A DNA stretch of 64,000 nucleotides from Prevotella sp. (lineage in GTDB: Bacteria; Bacteroidota; Bacteroidia; Bacteroidales; Bacteroidaceae). Both the position numbers and the translations under genes were made by a program. Below, piece by piece: positions 23,400 to 31,238 of this stretch. Position 1 is the first letter of the stretch, and every line of letters starts with the position of its first letter. Below the pieces are notes generated by a model. That model saw only the letters and a list, made by a program, of their open reading frames with translations, did not search any database and had not been told where the DNA came from. The stretch is taken from NCBI GenBank assembly GCA_017509155.1, contig JAFWQE010000179.1:39881-103880 (forward strand). Direction: 5' to 3'.

Positions 23400-24890
23400 C
23401 TACTTGAAGTACTTGCCGATGTAGGGCAGCGACTTCAGCGGAAGGTCGCGCCTGACGATGAATATCACGTAGCACACCACCCACGCGGTGTTGATGAGGA
23501 GCGCCGGAACGGTGGAGAAGTGACGGTTGGTGACCATGATCCAGAAGAAGATGAACGCCGCAAACAGCACGTAGATGGCGATGTCCTTCAGCGGATACTG
23601 TATGGGATAGTACTTCTGCCCGAAGAAATAGCTCAGCACCATGGAGACGCCATAGGCGCCGAATCCTGCCCAGGCGCAGGCCATGTAGCTGAAACGGGGG
23701 ATGAACACCACGTCGATGGCGATGAGAACCACCGCTCCGATGCCCGAGAACCACGCACCCCAGATGGTGCGGTCGGTGAGCTTGTACCAGAACGACAGGT
23801 TGAAGAAGATGCCGAACATAATCTCTGCGGCCATCACAATGGGCACCACTTTCAGGCCTTCCCAGTAGCTTTCGCCAACCAGATAGCGCAGCAGGTCCAT
23901 GTAGGCCATCACAACAAGGAAGGCCAGCAGGGTGAAAATGATGAAGAATTTCATCGACTGGGCGTAGGTCTCCTTGTTGTCCTTGTCGCCGTTCTTGCCA
24001 AAGACGAAGGGCTCGTAGGCGTAGCGGAAGGCCTGCACAATCATCACCATGATCATGGCAATCTTGATGCATCCGCCGTAGATGCCGAGCTGCACGCGGG
24101 CGTCGGCTTCCGAACCTGTGTACAGATAGGGGAAGAGTATCTGCGAGGCGGCCTGATTCAGCTGCCCTGCAAGTCCCATCACCAGCAACGGCCAGGCGTA
24201 GGTCAGCATCCTCTTGCAGGCTCCGCGATCGAAGCCGAAACGTATGCCGCCCAGCTCCTTCCACAGCAGCAGCAGCTTCACCACCGTGCAGATGAGGTTG
24301 ATGTAGAACACCCACACCACCTCGAGCGTGAAGTTGGCGTCGTAGATGCCGAAGGGATTGAAGCGCAGGGCGGGGAACACCATCAGGTAGAGCACGTTCA
24401 GGAGGATGCTCAGCGCAATGTTGAAAATCTGGATGGAGGCAAACTTCACCGGCCGGTGCTTATAGCGCAGGTAGGCCATGGGGATGGCTACGAAGGCGTC
24501 GATGGCCACCGTGATGAACATCACCCACACATATTCGGGATGGTCGGCATAGCCCATGGCGGAGGCAAGGGGCCGGATGAACAGACTGACCACGCAGGCG
24601 AAGACGAGCGAGGTGGTGGCCACCATGCGCATAGACGTCGCATACACGCGCTGAGGGTCCTCGCCTTCCTTGCTCATGAAACGGAAAAAGGCCGTCTCCA
24701 TGCCGTAAATGAGCAGGATGATGAGCAACGACACGTAGGCATACACGTTGGTGACAATGCCGTATTGACCGCCATACGCATTGAAGCATTTCGTCTGGAT
24801 GGGCACCAGCAGGTAGTTGATGAAACGTGCTACGATGCTCGACAGACCGTAGATGGCCGTATCCTTGGCCAGTGATTTCAGGTTTGCCAT
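23400..24890 (-). CDS. Polysaccharide/lipid-linked oligosaccharide flippase (MATE/MVF superfamily, Wzx-like)
   Basis: A 496-residue integral membrane protein begins MANLKSLAKDTAIYGLSSIV, the usual start of Polysacc_synt-type flippases, and has about 12-14 hydrophobic helices spread through its length (SLLIILLIYGMETAFFRFM, FIIFTLLAFLVVMAYMDLL, IAIYVLFAAFIFFWIMV). Conserved family features include the N-terminal RFINYLLVPIQTKCF and an LYTGSEADARVQLGIYG loop. It should move undecaprenyl- or lipid-linked glycans across the inner membrane. The start was chosen because a TACCTTTG box lies 15 bases upstream, ruling out longer readings that run back into a family A repeat. No glycosyltransferases are nearby, so the glycan is unknown. 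The S46 peptidase follows 60 bases downstream. Confidence 0.85.
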   Translation of the reverse strand: MANLKSLAKDTAIYGLSSIVARFINYLLVPIQTKCFNAYGGQYGIVTNVYAYVSLLIILLIYGMETAFFRFMSKEGEDPQRVYATSMRMVATTSLVFACVVSLFIRPLASAMGYADHPEYVWVMFITVAIDAFVAIPMAYLRYKHRPVKFASIQIFNIALSILLNVLYLMVFPALRFNPFGIYDANFTLEVVWVFYINLICTVVKLLLLWKELGGIRFGFDRGACKRMLTYAWPLLVMGLAGQLNQAASQILFPYLYTGSEADARVQLGIYGGCIKIAMIMVMIVQAFRYAYEPFVFGKNGDKDNKETYAQSMKFFIIFTLLAFLVVMAYMDLLRYLVGESYWEGLKVVPIVMAAEIMFGIFFNLSFWYKLTDRTIWGAWFSGIGAVVLIAIDVVFIPRFSYMACAWAGFGAYGVSMVLSYFFGQKYYPIQYPLKDIAIYVLFAAFIFFWIMVTNRHFSTVPALLINTAWVVCYVIFIVRRDLPLKSLPYIGKYFK

Positions 24891-24904
24891 AACACAATTT
24901 TCGG

Positions 24905-24912
24905 CAAAGGTA
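24905..24912 (-). promoter_or_regulatory. -7 box for the flippase gene
   Basis: Minus strand TACCTTTG, 15 bases upstream of the start codon at 24890. It excludes the longer reading frame from 25082. Confidence 0.6.
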
Positions 24913-24986
24913 CACATATTTCTTGAATAAAGACACAAAAGGACCGCAATTTTATTCGATTGACGTTGCAAGGGAAGCATTATGTG

Positions 24987-25080
24987 GGAGTTCAGGAGTT
25001 CTCTGCAAGCAGAGCGTCCAAGGCCTAATGCCCTTGGCCGAGCGCAGGAGTTACAGAGAACTCCTAAACTTCTGAACTCC
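24987..25080. repeat. Family A palindrome between divergent genes
   Basis: GGAGTTCAGGAGTTCTCTGC at the left pairs with the GAACTCCTAAACTTCTGAAC-type right arm. The inner hairpin block (CTCTGCAAGCAGAG, then CCAAGGCC...GGCCGAGCGCAGG) is nearly identical to that in composite copy I. Confidence 0.75.
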
Positions 25081-25164
25081 ACAACACCTACACATGTTTC
25101 TTAAGAAACTTCCCCCAAGGTGCTTTTTTTCGCGGAAAAACATGGTCGGGTCAGTTTTTTTTCG

Positions 25165-25172
25165 TAATATTG
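25165..25172 (+). promoter_or_regulatory. Probable -7 box for the sialate O-acetylesterase gene
   Basis: TAATATTG is one mismatch from TAnnTTTG and lies 33 bases upstream of the ATG. Confidence 0.4.
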
Positions 25173-25205
25173 CACGCAGAATGAAAACCTAAGAAGAAAA
25201 GAACT

Positions 25206-26654
25206 ATGAAGAAAACAATGATTCTCGCTGCGCTGGCCCTGCTGAGCATGGGCACGCAGGCCAAGGTGCGTCTGCCCCACATCCTGGGCGACAACATGAT
25301 TCTCCAACAACAGACCGATGCCCGACTGTGGGGCTGGGCAAAGCCCGGACGCACGGTGAAGGTGACCACGTCGTGGAGCAAGGACGTAAGCACGGCAAAG
25401 GCCGACAAGGACGGTCGGTGGCTGCTCACGGTGAAGACGCCGGCGGCCAGCTACGAACCACTGAGCATCACTTTCGACGATGGCGACAAGCTGACGCTCA
25501 ACGGTGTGCTCAGCGGTGAGGTATGGGTGTGCGCCGGCCAGTCGAATATGGAGATGCCGGTGAAGGGTTTCGGCAACTGTCCCGTGGAAGGATACAACGA
25601 TGCGGTGGTAACAGCCAACGACTATAAAGGCGTGCACTATGTGAAAATCCCCAGCGTCATGCGCATGGAACCGCAGGAAGACGCCGACTGCCAGTGGCAG
25701 GTGGTGAGCCCGCAGACCGTGGGCGAGGCTTCGGCAACGGGCTATTTCTTCGCACAGGTGGTGACGAAAGCGCTCGACGTGCCGGTGGGACTCATCATGG
25801 CAAATAAAGGTGGTACGCGCGTGGAAAGCTGGCTGACGAAGGAGAACCTGGAGAAATACACGCAGGAACCCACCGACTCGTCGGGCATCGTGGCCTACAA
25901 ACCCGAGTGGGACTACCACCGCGCCATGCTCTGGGGCAACGGAACATTCAACCCCATACTGAAATACACGGTGAAGGGTATACTCTACTACCAAGGGTGC
26001 TCCAACGTGGGCGACCCGGGCGACCAATACTCTGAGCGCATGGCTCTGCTGGTGAGACAGTGGCGAGCTCAGTTCGGACTGGGCGAACTGCCGTTCTATT
26101 TCGTCGAGATTGCTCCCTATCACTACGACAACAAAGACGGTGACTGGGGCGCCCGACTGCGCGAACAGCAATACCGGGCCTCTAAAATCATTCCGGGAAG
26201 CGGAATGGTATGCACCAACGACCTGGCCTATCCCTACGAGTCAACACAGATTCACCCGGCGCAAAAGAAGCCGGTTGGCCAGCGTCTGGCGTTCCTTGCG
26301 CTGAACAAAACGTATGGGATGACGGCCGTGGGCTGCCAGAACATGACGTTCAAAGACATGCGTGTGGTGAACGATACCATACACATCCACGTGGCCGATG
26401 ACCTAGGAGCCATCAGCCGTTTCGAGGACATACAGGGCTTTGAAGTGGCGGGCGAGGACCGCATTTTCCATCCTGCCAAGGCCGAACACTTCTGGCAGCC
26501 GGGCGGCGGATACTGGGATGAGACCATCCGCATCACCTGTCCCGACGTGAAACAACCTGTAGCTCTGAGATACTGCTTCAAGAACTTCCAGATAGGAAAC
26601 CTCAAAAACGCCGCCGGACTGCCACTGGTTCCCTTCCGTACAGATCGGTGGTGA
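25206..26654 (+). CDS. Exported sialate O-acetylesterase-like carbohydrate esterase (SASA domain)
   Basis: A 482-residue protein has a signal peptide (MKKTMILAALALLSMGTQA) and an N-terminal beta domain (about 20-105, VRLPHILGDNMILQQQ). The SASA/SGNH esterase domain contains the nucleophile S113 in VWVCAGQSNMEMPV, GYFFAQVV, GTRVESWL, KGILYYQGCSNVGDP and a His in QIHPAQKKPVGQRLA near residue 350. Enzymes of this family remove O-acetyl groups from sialic acid or from acetylated plant polysaccharides, in the periplasm or at the surface. A C-terminal beta domain covers about 385-480 and ends cleanly. No sialidase or NanA/NanE gene is nearby, so the substrate is open. The GxxExxY gene lies downstream after repeats. 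Confidence 0.88.
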   Translation: MKKTMILAALALLSMGTQAKVRLPHILGDNMILQQQTDARLWGWAKPGRTVKVTTSWSKDVSTAKADKDGRWLLTVKTPAASYEPLSITFDDGDKLTLNGVLSGEVWVCAGQSNMEMPVKGFGNCPVEGYNDAVVTANDYKGVHYVKIPSVMRMEPQEDADCQWQVVSPQTVGEASATGYFFAQVVTKALDVPVGLIMANKGGTRVESWLTKENLEKYTQEPTDSSGIVAYKPEWDYHRAMLWGNGTFNPILKYTVKGILYYQGCSNVGDPGDQYSERMALLVRQWRAQFGLGELPFYFVEIAPYHYDNKDGDWGARLREQQYRASKIIPGSGMVCTNDLAYPYESTQIHPAQKKPVGQRLAFLALNKTYGMTAVGCQNMTFKDMRVVNDTIHIHVADDLGAISRFEDIQGFEVAGEDRIFHPAKAEHFWQPGGGYWDETIRITCPDVKQPVALRYCFKNFQIGNLKNAAGLPLVPFRTDRW

Positions 26655-26744
26655 AGTTGAAGACATATCTGACAAATTGGACAGATTTTTGGTTTGAGGG
26701 AAGACAGATTTTACAAATATGATAGATTGGAAAGTATTATAACT

Positions 26745-26924
26745 CAACTTTCGCAAGTTGATGGAGTTCAGGAGTTTCAGGAGTTCAGACAATACTTCCA
26801 ACCCCTGTAAACTGACGCAAAGAGAGCCTTCAGCACTATCGTCTGCGCTCGACCTTTGGTCGCTCTGCTTGCAGAGAACTCCTGAACTCCTGAACTCCAA
26901 GAAGTTGAGCGAATGCGAAAGTTG
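26745..26924. repeat. Family A palindrome with extended outer arms
   Basis: The outer arms CAACTTTCGC (26745-26754) and GCGAAAGTTG (26915-26924) enclose the usual A arms (GGAGTTCAGGAGTTTCAGGA on the left, CTCCTGAACTCCTGAACTCC on the right). The inner part has CGTCTGCGCTCGACC...GGTCGCTCTGCTTGCAGAG hairpins. It fills the gap before the GxxExxY gene together with a short family F half-copy at 26656-26700. Confidence 0.75.
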
Positions 26925-26967
26925 AATATTATAATTGAGAATAGGTTATAGTATAGATTTGATTGAT

Positions 26968-27357
26968 ATGGAGAACGAAATCGATGAGCTGATTAAAAAG
27001 GTGATTGAATGTTCGGTGAACGTGAGACAACAACTGGTAAATGGATACGAGGAAAAAGTGTATCGCAACGCCTTGTGTATTGAACTGGGCAAACACGGAC
27101 TATTGGCTGAGATGGAGGTTCCGTGTTCCGTGCTTTACGACAACATCGTAGTGGGACAATACCGGGCCGACATCATAGTGGAGAAGCGGCTCGTACTGGA
27201 ACTCAAAGCCCAGGAAAAACTGCTCGTCACACATGAGGTACAGCTGGTCAACTACCTCACCGCATCAGGCATCGACGATGGACTTCTCATCAACTTCGGC
27301 TCTACTCCCATTCAGTTCAAAAGGAAATTCAGACACTATAAGCCCACCCGCAAATAA
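26968..27357 (+). CDS. GxxExxY protein, PD-(D/E)XK nuclease-like
   Basis: A 129-residue protein carries the name-giving motif G26-x-x-E29-x-x-Y32 (NGYEEKVYRNAL). A PD-(D/E)XK-type core follows: D68 in QYRADIIV and the E78-x-K80 pair in LVLELKAQ. Members of this family (PDDEXK_3 type) are widespread in Bacteroidetes and Planctomycetes; their biological role is unknown. The start at MENEIDELIKKV was preferred because family members usually begin shortly before this helix; an in-frame ATG at 26935 is the alternative. The gene stands alone, with a family A palindrome upstream and a cluster of inverted family F repeats immediately downstream, including a perfect 26-base inverted pair. No typical -7 box was found. 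Confidence 0.8.
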   Translation: MENEIDELIKKVIECSVNVRQQLVNGYEEKVYRNALCIELGKHGLLAEMEVPCSVLYDNIVVGQYRADIIVEKRLVLELKAQEKLLVTHEVQLVNYLTASGIDDGLLINFGSTPIQFKRKFRHYKPTRK

Positions 27358-27383
27358 CATTTTTGACAAGAACTGGGACAGGG

Positions 27384-27636
27384 GAAGACGTATCTGACAG
27401 ATAGGACATGTTTGTATTAATTTTTTGAAGACATATTTGACAAATCGGACATTTTTTTTTCTTTAAGTCTGAAACGCGATATGGCATGAGCCTTTGTCAG
27501 ACTAAATGACAATTATAAAAGAACTGTCAAATTTGTCAAATATGTCCTCAATATATAAATAAAAAATATGTCCTATCTGTCAAATATGTCTTCAACACAT
27601 AAATATAAATATGTCCGATTTGTCAAATATGTCTTC
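27384..27636. repeat. Family F inverted repeats downstream of the GxxExxY gene
   Basis: Two inverted pairs interleave. The 26 bases at 27427-27452 (GACATATTTGACAAATCGGA core) are exactly complementary to 27611-27636. The 26 bases at 27384-27409 (CTGACAGATAGGACAT end) pair with 27568-27593, differing at one position. A half-copy of the same unit lies upstream of the gene at 26656-26700. The stretch is AT-rich and otherwise featureless; it fills the 305 bases between the GxxExxY and CotH genes. Confidence 0.75.
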
Positions 27637-27662
27637 AAAAAAGTCAGATATGTTCGTTTATG

Positions 27663-29504
27663 TCACCGTGCCACTTGTTTCCGCGCCGTCCCGTCGCTAT
27701 ATCTGAAGATGTATGTCTGTCCGCTGACGGGTGTGTTTACTTTTATTCCGCTCAGCGTGTATATCCCTTCGAGTCGGCGGTTGGAATTGTCCATGTCGTT
27801 CACCATCTGTTCGTCCACGCGTGTGTTGTCGTAGGCGAAGCAGGCATCGAGGAAGTCGATGCGTCCCTGTATCCATTGGTAGAGTCGTTCCATGCTGTCG
27901 CGGTTGGCGTTGATGATGAACGGCTTGACGCCCGTCACGGTTGCCGTGGCGCGCCAGAGCCGTCCTTCCAGCCAGCACACGTCGTCTTTGTGGTAGGTTG
28001 TATACGCGTTATAGGTGGGAAGTCCCACCACCTGGTACACGGGGTCGTCGGTGCTGACCGCCTCCCATCCATTATTGCACACGGCATCGCTGTAGCAGGG
28101 ACTGCCTCCCCAGCGGTCTTCCTCGCTGGCATAGAGCGCCTCGCCCACGCGGTCGTGCCAGTCGTCGAAGAGTGCCACCACGTTGTCATAGTCGAAAACC
28201 CCTTTCCTGCGCAACTCGCCATAGCGATCGGCAATGTCGTGGGCGTAGTATCGGTCCATCCAGTAGAACGGTCCCGAGGTGAGTTTTTCGAGGGGACGGT
28301 TCGGCGGAAGCAGGTTTCCATAGAGCCCCACACCGAAAGTCTGGTCGAGGTCGTATGGCGTCACCGCCCACCGTTTTCCGTCGTAGGTGAACCACTGCCA
28401 GTTCTTTAGCGACCCGTCGCCGTTGTAGGTGAAGTAGAAGTGCACGGCATAGTCGGTGAGTGCTTCCACATCGTAGCGCTCCTCCATCTCACTGCGCATC
28501 TGCGCGGCGGTGGCGCCCCGGCTCTCCAGCTGCTGCAGTTCGCCCCAGTAGAGGCTCATGGCCACGATGTGCTGCTTCACCTGTTCGCTCAGCTGTTTGG
28601 CCGCCCTCACGGTGTCGTTGTCGTCGGATGCGTAGTACATCGAGCACTGTTTGTCGATGAGTTCCGTCGGACTGTTGCCGTCGTAGGGTCTGCCCACGAT
28701 GTCGTAGAGTTCCTTTGGCGTGCGCACCTCAAACTGGTTCCAGCTGATGTGCCCTTTGAAGAGGTAGTTGTCGTTCAGGTTTCCGTCCAGGTGGATATGC
28801 TCTGCCAGCGCCTTCTTCTGGTTCATGTTCTTGCGGTGTTTCTTCAGCTGCCAGGCGAACACGCCGTGGAACTTGCCGTTGAGATAGACAGCGCAGGGGA
28901 AGCCGTCGGGAAAGCAGCGCGCCTCACTGTCGTGGAAATAGCCGCCGCGTTCCCAGTAGGGCCGGCGGTCGGCCACCATCTGGTCGAACAGCTTGTAGCC
29001 CACTTCGCCGATGCCACGGAGAAATTCGGTGTAGAAGGCCTTGAAGTGGAAGGCGTCTTGTTTCACCCATTGCCCAATCTTGATGTCGGGCGCCCCGTCC
29101 TCGTTCCATCGGTTGTCGGTGAAATGGCACACGAAGTTCTTCTTCGGAAAACGGGTGGTGTAGCCTCCCTGCCCTGCAATGGTCACGGGTTTGTTGAAGT
29201 AGTGGCCGTTGCCGTCGTACACCTCGATGCGCCCCTGCCGCGTATCGTGCTTCGTCTGTGGCCATGTGGCAAAGCCCGTAAGGTTGACCAGTGCGAGCGA
29301 TGGTTCCTCAATGTCGATGTCATCGTCGTCGCTCAGGTCCACCACATCTACATCATACCCCCGCTCGGCCACCGCCTTCTCAAACTGGCTCTGCGCCCAG
29401 CCGGTGCCGGATCCTATCGCCACCATGACCATCAACACAAAAAAACGCTGTACCACAGACCCATACGTCCGTGACCACTTGTCGACAAAGAGCTTCTTTT
29501 CCAT
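27663..29504 (-). CDS. Exported CotH-kinase family protein
   Basis: A 613-residue protein. MEKKLFVDKW starts an unusually long n-region followed by FFVLMVMVAIGSGTGWAQ, a signal peptide. The CotH fold is seen in LVNLTGFATWPQTKHDTRQG, KPVTIAGQGGYTTRFPKKNF, HFKAFYTEFLRGIGEVGYKL, PCAVYLNGKFHGVFAWQLKK and the distal WAVTPYDLDQTFG, which holds the metal-binding Asp pair. CotH in Bacillus phosphorylates spore-coat proteins; exported Bacteroidetes members have no established substrate. The C-terminus (LEGIYTLSGIKV, then TYIFRYSDGTARKQVAR) is a Prevotella-type tail. A TACCTTTG box 17 bases upstream rules out the codons at 29531 and 29513 as starts. The gene is monocistronic. Confidence 0.85.
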   Translation of the reverse strand: MEKKLFVDKWSRTYGSVVQRFFVLMVMVAIGSGTGWAQSQFEKAVAERGYDVDVVDLSDDDDIDIEEPSLALVNLTGFATWPQTKHDTRQGRIEVYDGNGHYFNKPVTIAGQGGYTTRFPKKNFVCHFTDNRWNEDGAPDIKIGQWVKQDAFHFKAFYTEFLRGIGEVGYKLFDQMVADRRPYWERGGYFHDSEARCFPDGFPCAVYLNGKFHGVFAWQLKKHRKNMNQKKALAEHIHLDGNLNDNYLFKGHISWNQFEVRTPKELYDIVGRPYDGNSPTELIDKQCSMYYASDDNDTVRAAKQLSEQVKQHIVAMSLYWGELQQLESRGATAAQMRSEMEERYDVEALTDYAVHFYFTYNGDGSLKNWQWFTYDGKRWAVTPYDLDQTFGVGLYGNLLPPNRPLEKLTSGPFYWMDRYYAHDIADRYGELRRKGVFDYDNVVALFDDWHDRVGEALYASEEDRWGGSPCYSDAVCNNGWEAVSTDDPVYQVVGLPTYNAYTTYHKDDVCWLEGRLWRATATVTGVKPFIINANRDSMERLYQWIQGRIDFLDACFAYDNTRVDEQMVNDMDNSNRRLEGIYTLSGIKVNTPVSGQTYIFRYSDGTARKQVAR

Positions 29505-29520
29505 AGCTGCCATTTTGCTG

Positions 29521-29528
29521 CAAAGGTA
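29521..29528 (-). promoter_or_regulatory. -7 box for the CotH gene
   Basis: Minus strand TACCTTTG, 17 bases upstream of the chosen ATG at 29504. The alternative ATG at 29513 would have almost no leader. Confidence 0.6.
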
Positions 29529-29672
29529 CAACTTTTCCCTATTTCAACAAAGAAAAGAAACGAATTACACTTCATTCCATCTAATTGTTCCCCTCAATTA
29601 AAGGCGAAAAAGTAGCAGATGGCGTCATATAGGCACCACTTTTATACCCGTAATTCGTCTACCTGTTTTCTG

Positions 29673-29797
29673 GCGCAGCCACTCCCCTCCCATTTTAGGG
29701 GAGGGGTAAGGGGTGGGGTAAGCGTAAACCTTGCGCTCAATAGTTTTGTACCCCACCCCTGCACCCCTCCCCTAAAATGGGAGGGGAGTGGCTGCGC
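29673..29797. repeat. Family D inverted pair (REPIN-like), intergenic
   Basis: Two arms of 34 bases (29673-29706 and 29764-29797), each with the CCCCTCCCATTTTAGGGG core and a GCGCAGCCA end, are exactly complementary. Pairing resumes further in with GGGGTGGGGTA/TACCCCACCCC around a loop of about 30 bases. The element sits in the 635-base gap between CotH and the Nudix gene. The rest of that gap is AT-rich and holds only small repeats (AATAATTATTCCAATTT and AACCAATTATTCCAATTT near 30003-30043). Confidence 0.85.
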
Positions 29798-30097
29798 ACA
29801 GATGGAAACACACATTTGAAACGCAATACAAACCTTCATTCCTATCTTAACCACATGGAGCTGCGAACTTCTATATTGTTACCCCTTTAAAGGCAATCTC
29901 AGAATAATTCGTGGACAAAATTAAAAACAATTAAGCAGAATTCGTTTCTTCAAAAGAAAGAAACCGGAACATTCTGAATAACGACATTCAGAAATGACAA
30001 AGAATAATTATTCCAATTTCTGAAACCAATTATTCCAATTTATCCTCATTTCTTTCAAAAAAGACGACCGGCCAAACCGTTTTTCCATATTTTTCAC

Positions 30098-30105
30098 TAC
30101 CTTTG
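30098..30105 (+). promoter_or_regulatory. -7 box for the Nudix gene
   Basis: TACCTTTG, 34 bases upstream of the ATG at 30140. Confidence 0.6.
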
Positions 30106-30139
30106 CCCTCAGTAAATCACATTTGTTTCTAATTTCCGT

Positions 30140-30652
30140 ATGTTGCATTTCACCTATTGCCCCGTGTGCGGCAGTCCTGGTTTCGAGCCGTCTTCGTTCA
30201 AAAGTCGCCGCTGTCCGAGCTGCGGCTTCGAGCTGTTTCAGAACCCTTCGTCGTCGGTGGCGGCGTTCATCCGCAACGACCGCGGCGAACTGCTGCTGGC
30301 CGTTCGCGGCTGCGAGCCGATGAAAGGCACGCTCGACCTTCCCGGCGGCTTTGCCGACAAGGGCGAGACCGTGGAGCAGGCCCTGCGGCGCGAGGTGATG
30401 GAGGAAACCGCGCTCAGCGTGGTCGGCGAGCGCTATCTATTCTCGCTGCCCAACGAATACGAGTACAGCGGACTCATCATTCCCACGCTCGACATGTTCT
30501 TCGAGGTGACCGTCGGCGACCTTTCGCCGCTCCGTCCGTCCGACGATGTCTCGTCGCTTGTGTGGATGCAGCCCGACGAGGTCAATGCCGACGACATCGG
30601 ACTGCTCAGCGTCCGCCGCGCCTTCTTGCGCTATCAAGAGATGCTCAAATAG
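30140..30652 (+). CDS. Nudix hydrolase with N-terminal zinc ribbon
   Basis: A 170-residue protein. The zinc ribbon has CPVC (C7, C10) and CPSC (C25, C28). The Nudix box GGFADKGETVEQALRREVME followed by ET fits Gx5Ex7REUXEE, running from G70 to E89. This arrangement resembles NudC-type and other NADH or nucleotide-sugar pyrophosphatases, but the enzyme is far shorter than NudC and lacks its N-terminal half, so the substrate (NADH, ADP-ribose or a nucleotide derivative) is undetermined. The gene is monocistronic, with a TACCTTTG box upstream and a perfect terminator 14 bases after the stop. Cytoplasmic location is expected. Confidence 0.9.
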   Translation: MLHFTYCPVCGSPGFEPSSFKSRRCPSCGFELFQNPSSSVAAFIRNDRGELLLAVRGCEPMKGTLDLPGGFADKGETVEQALRREVMEETALSVVGERYLFSLPNEYEYSGLIIPTLDMFFEVTVGDLSPLRPSDDVSSLVWMQPDEVNADDIGLLSVRRAFLRYQEMLK

Positions 30653-30665
30653 AATCTCCCGCTTC

Positions 30666-30702
30666 AAAAACGCCGATTTTACCCGATGAAATCGGCGTTT
30701 TT
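30666..30702. terminator. Bidirectional Rho-independent terminator after the Nudix gene
   Basis: AAAAACGCCGATTT (30666-30679) pairs exactly with AAATCGGCGTTTTT (30689-30702), leaving T runs on both strands. Confidence 0.9.
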
Positions 30703-30713
30703 GCGCTCTCAAA

Positions 30714-30815
30714 CCGCCAATCTCGCGCAACCATTCCATTGATTTCGTTGAACAAATCCATTGATATTGTTGAACGATTTCAATGGAATCGTTGAACAAA
30801 ACCAATGACTTTGTT
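30714..30815. repeat. Family C repeat array
   Basis: Five spaced units of CCATTGATTTCGTTGAACAA type and their reverse form (CAATGGAATCGTTGAACAAA), matching the C block of the composite elements but without B or A blocks next to it. Downstream, 30829-30885 has a short direct repeat of AAAAAAGACGCCAAATAAAA. Confidence 0.75.
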
Positions 30816-30969
30816 CTTTTTATTTGGCAGATTAAGTGAAAAAAGACGCCAAATAAAATGAAAAAAGACGCCAAATAAAATGATGAAAGAAACAGTTTTA
30901 ATTGGCACAAGCCAGCATTCGTGAGTTGAGAGTTCAGGAATAATAGTATTCAGGATTTATAATAACGAA

Positions 30970-31015
30970 CCCCATCCCTGGACCCTCCCCTAAAATGGGA
31001 GGGGAACTGCTGCGC
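30970..31015. repeat. Single family D repeat upstream of topA
   Basis: CCCCATCCCTGGACCCTCCC then CTAAAATGGGAGGGGAACTG and CTGCGC, one D arm with its terminal CTGCGC. The rest of the 31016-31202 gap is AT-rich promoter DNA. Confidence 0.7.
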
Positions 31016-31202
31016 ATTGTTTCGGCGATAGCCACTGGCTTTCCTTTCGGGGAGATGCCGGGGATGGAGTGCCAAAAAAGAGAGATTCCAACGTTCGGAT
31101 GACTCTGTTTTTGAACGCTCGGGCACCCAAATAGAAACCTCGCGAAGAGTTAATAAATCAAAAAAATAATATATATAATAAGGTGTATGAGAAAGTTTTG
31201 CC

Positions 31203-31210
31203 TACTTTTG
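31203..31210 (+). promoter_or_regulatory. -7 box for topA
   Basis: TACTTTTG matches TAnnTTTG and lies 28 bases upstream of the ATG at 31239. Confidence 0.55.
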
Positions 31211-31238
31211 CATCCCAAATTCAAAACATGTAAGACAA

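Noticed and set aside
27663-29504. Spore-coat role implied by the name CotH
   Set aside because: Bacteroidales do not form spores; exported CotH-family kinases are common outside spore formers, so only the family is annotated.
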